From Chlorobiota bacterium (GTDB lineage Bacteria > Bacteroidota > Bacteroidia > JAADEI01), in contig JAADEI010000031.1 of NCBI GenBank assembly GCA_013153515.1, positions 1 to 34,061 of the forward strand: a stretch of 34,061 nucleotides of DNA, written 5' to 3'. Numbering within the stretch: the first letter of the stretch is position 1; every line of letters starts with the position of its first letter. The notes beneath the pieces were generated by a model. It was not told the DNA's origin. It did no database searches and saw only the letters and a program-made list of their open reading frames with translations. Both the position numbers and the translations under genes were made by a program. This document shows, piece by piece, positions 1 through 8,008 of this stretch.

Positions 1-891
1 ATGCATGATGGATTTATTTTTAGGACAGGTGGCGGCCGAGGTGTAGTAGCTATAGACAGTTTAGGACGAATGGGAATTCGCACATTGCCGAGTGCGGACG
101 CATGGCAACATATTAACCATCAACCTTCTTTGTATGTGAACGATCGCATTGTTGCAAGGGGAGTTCCAGGTTATCCTGTTGACGGTTCTGAACTTCCCTA
201 TTTGCCATATCACTTTCCATGCAATATATTTCTTCACGACACGACGGTTGACATTGGAGATACGCTCAGGTTCTGGCTTGCAAGGTGCAAGAGTGTTGTC
301 TTATTTTTAGATAGCGGAAAAACATATATATGGAATGTACCAGTTACGGTAAGAGCGTTTCAAAGTTTGAGAATAACTACCAATGGCCCTCCGCAAGCGG
401 GATGTTGGTCAGGTAATACCTCACCTTGCGGAGCAACCATATTGATGACAAAAGTTGATACATATACGTATAATGGAACCGCCTATCGTGAGCCACTGAA
501 AGCTATACAGGGACCATTTTCTCTCCTTGAGTTGCTGCGTGTAACTGTTATTGACAGCAGTCAGGTTAATTTGCCATTGACTCCCCGTTCTTATAGAGCA
601 GGATTGTTCGTCGTTACTGATTTAGCCCGATTTTATGCAACTTATGTAAATTTGTATTCCAGCGAAAATATTGTTGTGTTCCCTGCGAGTCAATGGGGTT
701 TGGCGAATTTTACCATGGTTGATTTCGTCAATATCAATCCATCATTGAGGACTATATATCCCGCAGTTGACTTTCACGGTTGGAATGTTAGGGGAGGAGG
801 AGGAGTGGTTAAGAGAAGCTTACCAAATATCACTTTTGCATCTCCTGGAATATCATGGTCAACTTCGCCAGATATTATATACAGTGATTGA
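1..891 (+). CDS. Hypothetical protein, probably 5'-truncated by the window edge
   Basis: Function not recognised. The ORF opens at the first base of the window, so its ATG need not be the true start. No signal peptide is visible, consistent with a missing N-terminus. The first residues (GVVAIDSLGRMGIRT, then SLYVNDRIVARG) loosely resemble the 'G(N)VGIGT.P...L.V' head of tail-fibre-like and Bacteroidota surface proteins. The rest is rich in short beta-type segments with no catalytic motif I can name. There is no sorting domain or membrane segment at the C-terminus, which ends SPDIIYSD. It is convergent with the DUF2279 gene, with 79 bases between them. Base use is typical of the window. It could be the C-terminal part of a larger surface or fibre protein; that is inference from the head-like motif alone. 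Confidence 0.55.
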   Translation: MHDGFIFRTGGGRGVVAIDSLGRMGIRTLPSADAWQHINHQPSLYVNDRIVARGVPGYPVDGSELPYLPYHFPCNIFLHDTTVDIGDTLRFWLARCKSVVLFLDSGKTYIWNVPVTVRAFQSLRITTNGPPQAGCWSGNTSPCGATILMTKVDTYTYNGTAYREPLKAIQGPFSLLELLRVTVIDSSQVNLPLTPRSYRAGLFVVTDLARFYATYVNLYSSENIVVFPASQWGLANFTMVDFVNINPSLRTIYPAVDFHGWNVRGGGGVVKRSLPNITFASPGISWSTSPDIIYSD

Positions 892-970
892 GGAGTTAAT
901 AGAATCGTTGAGAAAACAAAACAATGTAAACTTCCGCTTCAAGATTTGTACGATTCTTGCAAACTTCAAT

Positions 971-1861
971 TTAGAAATATGCAAAATAAAACTCAACTCT
1001 TTGCTCAGGCAATGTCAACATCAATGCAGGACCAGGCACTTTTATTATGTTCAGAACCGAAGCGAGAGTTTTCCAGTATTTCCAGTTCACGTTTAATCTT
1101 TTCCAGTTTATAGTGAAAGAGAGGAGGAATTGCCTTTGTCTTGGTATGTTGGCACATATTTGTGTTCCGTTTTCTGTCCAGCAGTTGGATGTTCCTCCCA
1201 GCATTCCTTCTGCGGAGTAGCCTATGGCTGGCAGGATGACCCAGTTTTTGTGTCCTATGGCGAGCCAATAGGTTTGACCGTTGTAGTCTTTAAGAAGCGA
1301 AATAGGGAATGTTCCGAACAGTTGGCGAGCCCTTTCGGAATATTCATCAGGATATTTAACTGGATGGAAGGAGAATGAAGGGAAAATGGTTATTGATGGG
1401 TTTGTTTCTTGCCAAAGCGCAAGGGAGATTCCAGCGAAGTTAGCGATGGCGTCATATACAGATGCTCCCCACTTAGCGGAAAAGCCGTCCAGAATCTCAA
1501 TTCCAGTCATTGCCACGGCGGACCAAAGGGCTCCCATCAGTGCAGGATTCCTGTGGTTGGTCTGTTTCCAGACGTATGTTTGCAATCTTGTGAGCCAGTA
1601 TCCAGAGTAGAAATGTCCTGCTTTGTCCATTTGTAGCCATTCAGGCAGGTCGTTGAAAAAATGAAATTTTGTTTGCGGGTAGTTTTTATACCAAAGAAAA
1701 TAGAGTCCAGTGAAGGCGGTTAAGTGCCCGCCAGCCTCCATCAATAGCAAAGTAGTGTAGGACAGTTTGGACCTGCCAAGGGAATCAGTCGGTGTCTTTC
1801 CAGATGTTACAAAGGGCAAACAGACAAACGCAATTAAAAACTGCCTAAGTAATCCCTGCAA
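971..1861 (-). CDS. DUF2279 family protein (YfiM-like)
   Basis: Matches from memory the Bacteroidota DUF2279 family. The hallmarks are DKAGHFYSGYWLTRLQ (about residues 79-94), the IEILDGFSAKWGASVYDAIANFAG block (about 121-144) and a late LKDYNGQTYWLA segment. The biochemical role of the family is unknown; members are envelope-associated. An N-terminal hydrophobic stretch (LLRQFLIAFVCLPFVTSG) looks like a signal peptide. The start is TTG, 15 bases inside the end of the phosphohexomutase gene: that gene's TAG stop is at 1845-1847 and this start is at 1859-1861. No ATG precedes the signal-like stretch, so the TTG start and translational coupling are favoured. The C-terminal third is beta-rich (FLLSFTINWKRLNVNWKYW), as in outer-membrane-associated proteins. 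The family call is fairly sure and the cellular job is open. Confidence 0.78.
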   Translation of the reverse strand: MQGLLRQFLIAFVCLPFVTSGKTPTDSLGRSKLSYTTLLLMEAGGHLTAFTGLYFLWYKNYPQTKFHFFNDLPEWLQMDKAGHFYSGYWLTRLQTYVWKQTNHRNPALMGALWSAVAMTGIEILDGFSAKWGASVYDAIANFAGISLALWQETNPSITIFPSFSFHPVKYPDEYSERARQLFGTFPISLLKDYNGQTYWLAIGHKNWVILPAIGYSAEGMLGGTSNCWTENGTQICANIPRQRQFLLSFTINWKRLNVNWKYWKTLASVLNIIKVPGPALMLTLPEQRVEFYFAYF

Positions 1862-3224
1862 TTTTTTTGAATTCAGCGATTAACTGTTTTGCTTCCTGTT
1901 CAGTGGGTGCCTCTGCATAGAGCCTCAGAACTGGCTCAGTCCCTGATGGTCTTACCAGTAGCCATCTCTTATCTCCTAAAATGAACTTGAATCCGTCAAT
2001 GGTTATGATGTTTGTCACTGTCCATTTCCCGAGTTTTTCAATTCCTGCCTTCGCTTTCTGAATAGCCTGTTCTTTTTGTTCTGGTGACAGGTGCAGGTCC
2101 TCCCTAACATATTCAAATTCGCCTACTATTTCATAAACTTCATTAACTAATCCATCAAGTGATTTCCCTGATGTGGCAATGAATTCAGCGATTGTCAAGC
2201 CCACAAAGATTCCATCTCTTTCTGGGATGTGCCCTTTTATTCCAATACCCCCTGATTCCTCCCCGCCAAGCAAAACGTCTTCCTCAACCATCTTGGGTGC
2301 TATGTGCTTGAAGCCAACTGGAACATATTCTATGTCCAACTCATAGTGCTTAGCCAATTTCCTCAAGCGTTCCGTTGCCGACACAGCAACAACAATCTTG
2401 CCTTTTTCCTTTTTGTAGCCAGCAAGATAGTGAACGAGTAGAAGAAGCAGGTGTTGGGCACTAAGGAACTTGCCCCCTTTCCTTATCAACGCTATTCTGT
2501 CTGCATCTCCGTCAGTGGCAAGGCATAGTTCATAATCGGAATTGGTTTTCATAAACTCAATTGCTTCTTTAAGATTTTTCTCAATGGGTTCGGGCGGGAT
2601 GCCTTTGAATGATGGATTCACTTCGCCGTGCAAGACGTGTGCATTTGGAAGCAACCTTTTCATAATGCGTTGTCCTGAGCCATACATGGCGTCATAGGCA
2701 ATCTTCAGTTTCCTTATAGCATCCAAGTCAAATTTCTTTGTTATGTAGTCATAATACTCATCTTCCAGTTGAGCAGTTGTTGGCTTTGCCTTGGAAGGAT
2801 ATGCATATTCAGGTGGGCAGAATGGAACCAGTTCTTCAATTTGCTTGAGTTGGTCTGTTGGCAGTGGACCGCCAAAGTCCGCTTTTAGTTTATATCCATG
2901 ATAGATAGGTGGGTTGTGGCTTGCAGTAAACATTATGCCCAATCCTGCATTGTGAGTTTTGGTGGCGAGTGATAGCATGGGTGTGGTAACAAAGTCTGTG
3001 TCTGGAACAATAACCTCAATGCCGTTCCTGGTAAGGATTTCCACAGCCACGTCCATAAAGACCTCTCCTGCAAATCGGGTGTCCCTGCCAATAACCACTT
3101 TTTGTGGCTTGTCCTGTTTCTTTAGCCACTGAGCAGTTCCCTCAACGATTCGGGACACGTTGTCCGTGGTGAATTGATAGCCTATTATAGCCCGCCAACC
3201 GTCAGTGCCAAACTTTATCTCCAT
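1845..3224 (-). CDS. Phosphoglucomutase/phosphomannomutase (alpha-D-phosphohexomutase)
   Basis: Cytosolic enzyme interconverting hexose 1- and 6-phosphates, feeding glycogen, cell-wall and surface-polysaccharide precursors. All four family signatures are present: FGTDGWRAIIG at the N-terminus; the phosphoserine loop TASHNPP around residue 100; the Mg-binding loop DGDADR near 240; and the sugar-specificity loop GGEESGGIG near 325. The C-terminal phosphate-binding motif RPSGTEP is also intact. The ORF track begins nine residues earlier (MRRLAKKFY), but family members start just before FGTDGWR, so the ATG at 3222-3224 is preferred, giving about 459 aa, normal for the family. Glucose versus mannose versus glucosamine preference cannot be read from sequence; the GGEESGG loop fits phosphogluco/mannomutase better than GlmM. 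The 3' end overlaps the start of the DUF2279 gene, so the two are probably cotranscribed. Confidence 0.93.
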   Translation of the reverse strand: MEIKFGTDGWRAIIGYQFTTDNVSRIVEGTAQWLKKQDKPQKVVIGRDTRFAGEVFMDVAVEILTRNGIEVIVPDTDFVTTPMLSLATKTHNAGLGIMFTASHNPPIYHGYKLKADFGGPLPTDQLKQIEELVPFCPPEYAYPSKAKPTTAQLEDEYYDYITKKFDLDAIRKLKIAYDAMYGSGQRIMKRLLPNAHVLHGEVNPSFKGIPPEPIEKNLKEAIEFMKTNSDYELCLATDGDADRIALIRKGGKFLSAQHLLLLLVHYLAGYKKEKGKIVVAVSATERLRKLAKHYELDIEYVPVGFKHIAPKMVEEDVLLGGEESGGIGIKGHIPERDGIFVGLTIAEFIATSGKSLDGLVNEVYEIVGEFEYVREDLHLSPEQKEQAIQKAKAGIEKLGKWTVTNIITIDGFKFILGDKRWLLVRPSGTEPVLRLYAEAPTEQEAKQLIAEFKKIAGIT

Positions 3225-3312
3225 ATAAAACTTTTTTGCTAATCTACGCAAAATTTGGCATGTAGAAGAAAATATCTTATCTTCAAATAAAATTTAGGTT
3301 AATTAAGTATCT

Positions 3313-3792
3313 ATGCGAAAGGCTTTAACTATTCTGACAATAGGTGTTTTAGTGGGCTTGAGTGCTTTCTGTCGCAAGGAAGACAAAGAAGGTCAGGATT
3401 CGGACGGTCAGCAACCCACAGTGGTCAGTTCAGCATCTGCTACCAGCCACTACAGTGGCAAGAACTGTATGAGTTGCCATAACGGAACGGATGCCTTCGC
3501 CTTCTCCATTGCAGGAACCCTCTATGACAGCACTAAAACCAATGTGTATGTAGGCGGAACAGTTGAGATTTACACTGGTTCCAACGGACAAGGAACATTG
3601 ATTGTTTCTTTGGTTTCGGACAAAAACGGCAATTTCTATACCACAGAACAAGTGAATCTTTCCAGTGGTGTGTATCCGTCTGTTAAGAACATGCATGGGA
3701 TGATGATGCACATGCCCCAGCCAACCACTTCAGGTGCTTGCAACTCATGCCATACGCAAGGTGGGACAGCCCCTCCCATCTGGGTGCCTTAA
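3313..3792 (+). CDS. Lipoprotein with two CxxCH haem-binding motifs
   Basis: A 159-aa exported protein. The N-terminus MRKALTILTIGVLVGLSAFC is a lipoprotein signal with Cys20 as the lipid-attachment residue. The mature part starts with a charged, disordered linker. Two c-type haem motifs follow: CMSCH at about residue 53 and CNSCH at about 142. Between them lies a beta-rich stretch (TVEIYTGSNGQGTLIVSLVSDKNGNFY) that looks like a carboxypeptidase-regulatory or transthyretin-like fold. Just before the second haem motif is a Met/His-rich run, MHGMMMHM, which could supply axial ligands or bind copper. It is probably a periplasmic or outer-membrane-anchored electron-transfer or metal-sensing lipoprotein; no specific family is recognised. 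Its TAA overlaps the stop of the convergent barrel gene (shared TTAA at 3789-3792). The divergent phosphohexomutase starts 88 bases upstream. Confidence 0.8.
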   Translation: MRKALTILTIGVLVGLSAFCRKEDKEGQDSDGQQPTVVSSASATSHYSGKNCMSCHNGTDAFAFSIAGTLYDSTKTNVYVGGTVEIYTGSNGQGTLIVSLVSDKNGNFYTTEQVNLSSGVYPSVKNMHGMMMHMPQPTTSGACNSCHTQGGTAPPIWVP

Positions 3793-4514
3793 TACTCAAA
3801 TGTTTTCTTTTTGCCTCCGACGGGCAGGAACCACGCTAAGCGAACAGTAGTGATGAAATCCCAACCAGTGGGTTGATAGGGCGTCGGCGTCAAGACAATA
3901 TCATACATAGACGTGGAATAAATGGCTTTGAACTCAACATTGAGTGCAAAGGTTAGCATTCTTTCAGGGTCGTCGTGCCACAGCCCAACGTTTAAGCCTC
4001 CATAAGGACCTTGGACCCTGCCCCGCAACGCTTTCCTTATTCGTTCATCGGTCAGCCACGACACAGTGCCTTCCCTAACGTGAATCCGCAACCAATGGGT
4101 GAAATATCCCCCTGATATGCCAGTGGTAAGAAGCATATTGCTTTCTGGTTGTATGGGAAACCTCAAAGTGAGAGACGTTCCAATGCTCCAGCCACGCCTT
4201 TCAATCTGCACGACAGCGGGAATGCCCTCATCATCATAGATGAACCCGTCAATGGAAACATAGTCTTCAAGTGGATTGTATGGCAATTTTTGACTGAAGA
4301 AGTATTCCCACTTGACTAAAGCGAAAGCCTTGTTGGTCATTAAGCCTATTGCCACTGATGGCGTGCCAAATAGCCCAGAAATCTGTTTTATGTTCCCTGC
4401 GGGAATACCTATGCCGTAACCAACTTGTAAAAAGCCATATTTGATAAATAATGAATCTTTGGCAAATAGTCCGAAACTACTCAGAATCGCTAAAATGAGT
4501 GCGTTTAATCTCAT
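3789..4514 (-). CDS. Predicted outer-membrane beta-barrel protein
   Basis: About 241 aa. The ORF track starts 25 residues upstream, but the signal peptide MRLNALILAILSSFGLFA begins at the ATG at 4512-4514, which I take as the start. The mature protein alternates short aromatic-rich beta strands (FLQVGYGIGIPAG, FALVKWEYFF, GTSLTLRFPIQ, LTTGISGGYF, TTVRLAWFLP), typical of small Bacteroidota outer-membrane barrels. No enzyme motif is visible. The start lies 38 bases inside the end of the triple-SPOR gene, so the two are very likely cotranscribed and translationally coupled. The partnership suggests a shared envelope role. The exact family is not recognised, and the barrel call rests on strand pattern and signal peptide only. 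Confidence 0.7.
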   Translation of the reverse strand: MRLNALILAILSSFGLFAKDSLFIKYGFLQVGYGIGIPAGNIKQISGLFGTPSVAIGLMTNKAFALVKWEYFFSQKLPYNPLEDYVSIDGFIYDDEGIPAVVQIERRGWSIGTSLTLRFPIQPESNMLLTTGISGGYFTHWLRIHVREGTVSWLTDERIRKALRGRVQGPYGGLNVGLWHDDPERMLTFALNVEFKAIYSTSMYDIVLTPTPYQPTGWDFITTVRLAWFLPVGGKKKTFEY

Positions 4515-5496
4515 CAATAGGTATTTCTTGCCACACAACAATCGCATTGGGATATTTTTTAGACAGTTCAATTCTTGCCCTTCGGGCATCCATCAGCCTC
4601 AGGTAGTTGCCCACTTGCAGTTTGAACAATGGCGGGTCATAGACCACATAAGCGGGAATATCATTGTACTCTTTCAAAAACTTGGCTTTTAATTCAAAAA
4701 TTTCCTGTCTTTTAGGCGACATAGCCAATTGAACCCTGTAGCCCTGAATGGTCTTCCGTTCACTATTCTTTTTAATGAGCGATGAGTTAAGGGAATCAAT
4801 GTCTGGACTAATGTTAATGTGTTGCGGTTGTGGGAGGGCTAAGGGCTTCTGGGAAATAACCTTTTCTTTAATAACGACTGTGTCCTTAACCACAAACGCT
4901 CCTGGGTTAATCACTTTAACTTCTTCGGCGACTTGATAGGCTTCTTCGCATGAATAGGGACCTAACCAGATTCTCCATAAGCCCTCCTTTGAAACAATTT
5001 TTTGTGGGTATTTATCATACTTCCACGATTCGGTTATGGCATTTGCCCTGCTCATAAAGGAACCAACTTGAACATAGCATTTTGTTTCCATAGCAACAGG
5101 TTCTGCCTCGGCTTTATTATCCTTCTTAAAAGGAAATAGTAATTTTCTGTCATTGTTAACCACTTTGACTACAAAGGCATCCGGATAGTGCTTTTTTATT
5201 TTAATCAGGGTGTTCGTTGCCGAATCCTTAGTTGAAAAAGGACCGACTCTTAGTTTAATCAGATTGTTTTCTTTGACTTTGATAACAGGCATGTTAAGCC
5301 TCTTTTCCGCCGTCGTCAAGGCTTCCTTAGCAAGGGATTCATGACTGAAGGCTAAGAGTTGGATGTAATACGTGGTGTCAGATTTCAATTGTCCTGATGT
5401 CGTGTCGTCCTGTGCCATAACGCCAAGCCATAAAAACAAAAATCCCAGAAGGACCCCAAAATTCCTCATCATACCCGTCTTCAATGCAAATTTCAT
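4477..5496 (-). CDS. Secreted protein with three SPOR-like repeats
   Basis: A 339-aa exported protein. The signal peptide contains MMRNFGVLLGFLFLWLGVMAQ; the true start may be the ATG at 5496 or the internal Met codons eight or nine residues later. Three SPOR-type units follow. The first is about residues 43-110 (YYIQLLAFSHESLAKEA...LIKLRVGPFSTKDSA). The second is about 136-205 (CYVQVGSFMSRANA...LWRIWLGPYSCEEA). The third is about 248-320 (YRVQLAMSPKRQE...LFKLQVGNYLRLMDA). SPOR domains bind glycan strands denuded of stem peptides at division septa or envelope remodelling sites. Lacking a retained membrane anchor, this protein is probably periplasmic. It overlaps the barrel gene downstream by 38 bases. 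No perfect Bacteroidota promoter box was found in the 166 bases between it and the divergent 5663 gene. Confidence 0.82.
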   Translation of the reverse strand: MKFALKTGMMRNFGVLLGFLFLWLGVMAQDDTTSGQLKSDTTYYIQLLAFSHESLAKEALTTAEKRLNMPVIKVKENNLIKLRVGPFSTKDSATNTLIKIKKHYPDAFVVKVVNNDRKLLFPFKKDNKAEAEPVAMETKCYVQVGSFMSRANAITESWKYDKYPQKIVSKEGLWRIWLGPYSCEEAYQVAEEVKVINPGAFVVKDTVVIKEKVISQKPLALPQPQHINISPDIDSLNSSLIKKNSERKTIQGYRVQLAMSPKRQEIFELKAKFLKEYNDIPAYVVYDPPLFKLQVGNYLRLMDARRARIELSKKYPNAIVVWQEIPIDEIKRTHFSDSE

Positions 5497-5662
5497 ACCT
5501 GCTAAGTTATGATATAATTCAACGAATAACAGGAATGTTTAAGCATTATAAACAAGGCATGGATGTCCTGATTATGTTGCAAATCTTTTCAACTTGGTAG
5601 TAATATGACAAATCTTCAATTTTTTGTCCCAAAGCGTGATTATGTTAGAAAAAAATGGCAAG

Positions 5663-7285
5663 ATGAAAAGGTTAATTCTGGTTGGGCTCTTGACAATTCT
5701 GATTAGTTCTCAGTTGCACGCTCAGTTCTGTTCATATCTGAAGCAGTTCGGCGATGTTGATACGATGGTTAGATTCTCCGACGCAATAGTTCGTAATGAC
5801 ACACTTTTTATAGTGGGATATAAGGAGTTTAATGAGGGGTCGGCGTGGTCAGGATTCATTTTAGCTATGGATAATAATTCAGGTAATGTTTATTGGAAGC
5901 GAGAATATATGTTTGGTTCATCAGACACATCGCAAGTTCTGGCAACAGCCACTTTCCTTGGGAAAAATATCCTCTCAGGCGGATTAGCCAATGTGTCTTC
6001 CGGGGGCGGAATGGTTCTGCAACTCAATTCTCCTGATGGAACCCTTCTCTGGCGAAAAATATATCTCCTCTCAGGATACCCTTCAATAAACGGGGCAATT
6101 CCCGCTAATATGGAAGTTGTGGGAAATAAAGTATACATTGCCACATACTCAGGGGCTATAATTATAGATAGCAGTGGAACCGTTCAACAGGTTTTTATTA
6201 GTGAGCCTTATTTCATGACGGATGTTCAAGCCATAGGACCCAATAGGCTACTATGGTCAGGTGTGTATATGAATCAGGACACTAACGACATTTTTTACCT
6301 TGTTACCGACACGTTGTTAAATGTCTTGGTTGGCTATAAGTTAGGGACATGGCGTTTTGACGGCGGTTCCATTATTGTTTTTTATGACATTACATATCGC
6401 AATTTGTACGTAGTCAATGCCTTACTATATAAGCCTGACTCGTTAATCATAGTTGCACCAACCATCGGCATCTCGCCAGATCCGTATGTTGTTGTGAATA
6501 GCACAATGATGATCAAAGTGGGGTTGGGCAGCGGCAATATCCAGAAGGCTTATGCATTCTGGGGAAATACCTATGTTCCATCTGATATGGTAGTAAACAG
6601 ATCCCTCTTGCATCAAGATAACCTTTACATTTATGGAACGAGGAATTCAAGCGGTTCGGGCATAACAGATGCATTCCTCTTGAAAGTGAATCCGTCTGAT
6701 CTGTCAATAGTAAATTCATATCGTGCGGGATATAAAAATTATTCCACTTCCCTTCCCGTGCTCACGGCAACACCTGATGGAACCATATCTTTCGGATTTT
6801 GGACTGATGTTTGGGATGTTACGGGAAGCGTTATTAATCAATTCGGGTCTTGTCAAACTTGTTTCTCCGATTTCTCTACTGAAATAGCAGTTGTTCCTAT
6901 AAGGGATTCCCTTTCCGTGCGTCCCATCACTTCATCAGTGTTTGACTCAGTGTCCGTTTCGCCCATAGTGTATTCCTTCTCTCAGGATAAGTCCCTACCG
7001 GACTATTTAGTAGATGGGTGTCCTCTGGTTAGCTCAATAGAAATGGCAGAATCTTCCGAGGGAGAATCGGGCAAGATAGTTGCCATAGATGGACGCATTA
7101 AGTTAATTGGTTTCAAGGAAGCAGTCAAGCAAATTGAAGTTTATGATGCACTGGGTCGCAAAGTAGCATTCTTCAGTGGAAACATTACAGAACTTGAGTT
7201 GCCAAGCGAACTGCCCCCAACCCTGTTAGTGGTTAAAGTAACGACGGAAAATAGAGTAGTGACGGAGAAGGTGTGGGTGCAGTAA
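5663..7285 (+). CDS. Secreted beta-propeller-like protein with T9SS type A sorting domain
   Basis: About 540 aa. The ORF track opens at a TTG at 5624; the signal peptide MKRLILVGLLTILISSQLHAQ points to the ATG at 5663, with the ATG at 5642 possible. The body repeats beta-sheet units of the type 'G..VYWKREY / NILSGGLAN...GGMVLQLNSPDGTLLWRK', as in bacterial beta-propellers that narrate quantity-like repeats. Near residue 405 comes FGSCQTC, followed about 60 residues later by GCPLV. This CxxC...C arrangement is shared with three other proteins in this window. The last 70 residues (KQIEVYDALGRKVAF ... LLVVKVTTENRVVTEKVWVQ) form a T9SS type A C-terminal sorting domain. It is therefore expected to be exported by Sec, moved across the outer membrane by T9SS and displayed or released. 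The ligand is unknown. Confidence 0.82.
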   Translation: MKRLILVGLLTILISSQLHAQFCSYLKQFGDVDTMVRFSDAIVRNDTLFIVGYKEFNEGSAWSGFILAMDNNSGNVYWKREYMFGSSDTSQVLATATFLGKNILSGGLANVSSGGGMVLQLNSPDGTLLWRKIYLLSGYPSINGAIPANMEVVGNKVYIATYSGAIIIDSSGTVQQVFISEPYFMTDVQAIGPNRLLWSGVYMNQDTNDIFYLVTDTLLNVLVGYKLGTWRFDGGSIIVFYDITYRNLYVVNALLYKPDSLIIVAPTIGISPDPYVVVNSTMMIKVGLGSGNIQKAYAFWGNTYVPSDMVVNRSLLHQDNLYIYGTRNSSGSGITDAFLLKVNPSDLSIVNSYRAGYKNYSTSLPVLTATPDGTISFGFWTDVWDVTGSVINQFGSCQTCFSDFSTEIAVVPIRDSLSVRPITSSVFDSVSVSPIVYSFSQDKSLPDYLVDGCPLVSSIEMAESSEGESGKIVAIDGRIKLIGFKEAVKQIEVYDALGRKVAFFSGNITELELPSELPPTLLVVKVTTENRVVTEKVWVQ

Positions 7286-7510
7286 GACGTAATTAATTGC
7301 AACAGCAGGTGCAGTCAAGAACAGAAGAAGCCTGAAGGTGGCATCTTTGCCCGCTTGCAAAAATTAAAGACGCTGAATGGTTTTTCATGAATTTGCTTTG
7401 TTCCTTAGAGATTTTTACCTGTATCAAAGTTACAGTAATATGTTGGATTTTTGGAACTTAGCATATGTGGTGTGATAACAAAGTCTGTTTATGCGTTGAG
7501 AATATATAGT

Positions 7511-8008
7511 ATGACGAGCGCTGTGAAGAGGCTTGGAAAAGTAGTTAAGATAGCAGTTGACATTACCTTTGCGTTTTTAGTTATTGATTTGGTTGCCAAA
7601 GGTGGTTGGTTGGGAATTGCTTATGTGTTAGAAATGAGGGAGAGTAGTGTGTCAAAGATTGATTTTAATGAGGCTATAAGCACATTCTTCGTTTTCAGGC
7701 TTTATCATTGGATTCTTGTGGGAATTATTGCTGTGTTTTACGGTTTGAGAAAGGTGCTAAGACGAAAGATTGCTCTTGTTTTGATTATGAAGTATTTGGC
7801 AATGATTGTTTTTATTTATTTGGTTATTGCAGGTATTACAGTAAATGAGATTAATAAGGGAATCATTGAGAACCACCCATATCAATACACTGTCGGTGCT
7901 TTCGTGTATTTGCTAAGCGTATTAATTAGTGTGATTATTTTATGTGGATGGGATTGCTTTTGGCAAGGGTGTAAATGTAGTGAAAGGACAGTATCTAAAT
8001 CTACCTAA
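7511..8008 (+). CDS. Small multi-pass membrane protein, unknown function
   Basis: About 165 aa from the ATG at 7511; the ORF track begins with a TTG 60 bases earlier and the intervening residues are not protein-like. Four hydrophobic segments are visible: around IAVDITFAFLVIDLVA, FRLYHWILVGIIAVFYGL, IALVLIMKYLAMIVFIYLVIAGI, and VGAFVYLLSVLISVIILCGW. Basic loops (GLRKVLRRK) favour a cytoplasmic location for the middle loop. The C-terminal tail has cysteines (CGWDCFWQGCKCSE). No family is recognised. It has an isolated position: a 225-base spacer upstream and a convergent 8-base overlap with the end of the large PKD gene. The lack of a Shine-Dalgarno site is normal for the lineage. It is a real gene by length and hydrophobic pattern; function unknown. 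Confidence 0.6.
   Translation: MTSAVKRLGKVVKIAVDITFAFLVIDLVAKGGWLGIAYVLEMRESSVSKIDFNEAISTFFVFRLYHWILVGIIAVFYGLRKVLRRKIALVLIMKYLAMIVFIYLVIAGITVNEINKGIIENHPYQYTVGAFVYLLSVLISVIILCGWDCFWQGCKCSERTVSKST

Noticed and set aside
7286-7510. 225-base spacer checked for a tRNA or terminator
   Set aside because: No cloverleaf or strong hairpin was found; only a 4-base stem (GGCA/TGCC).
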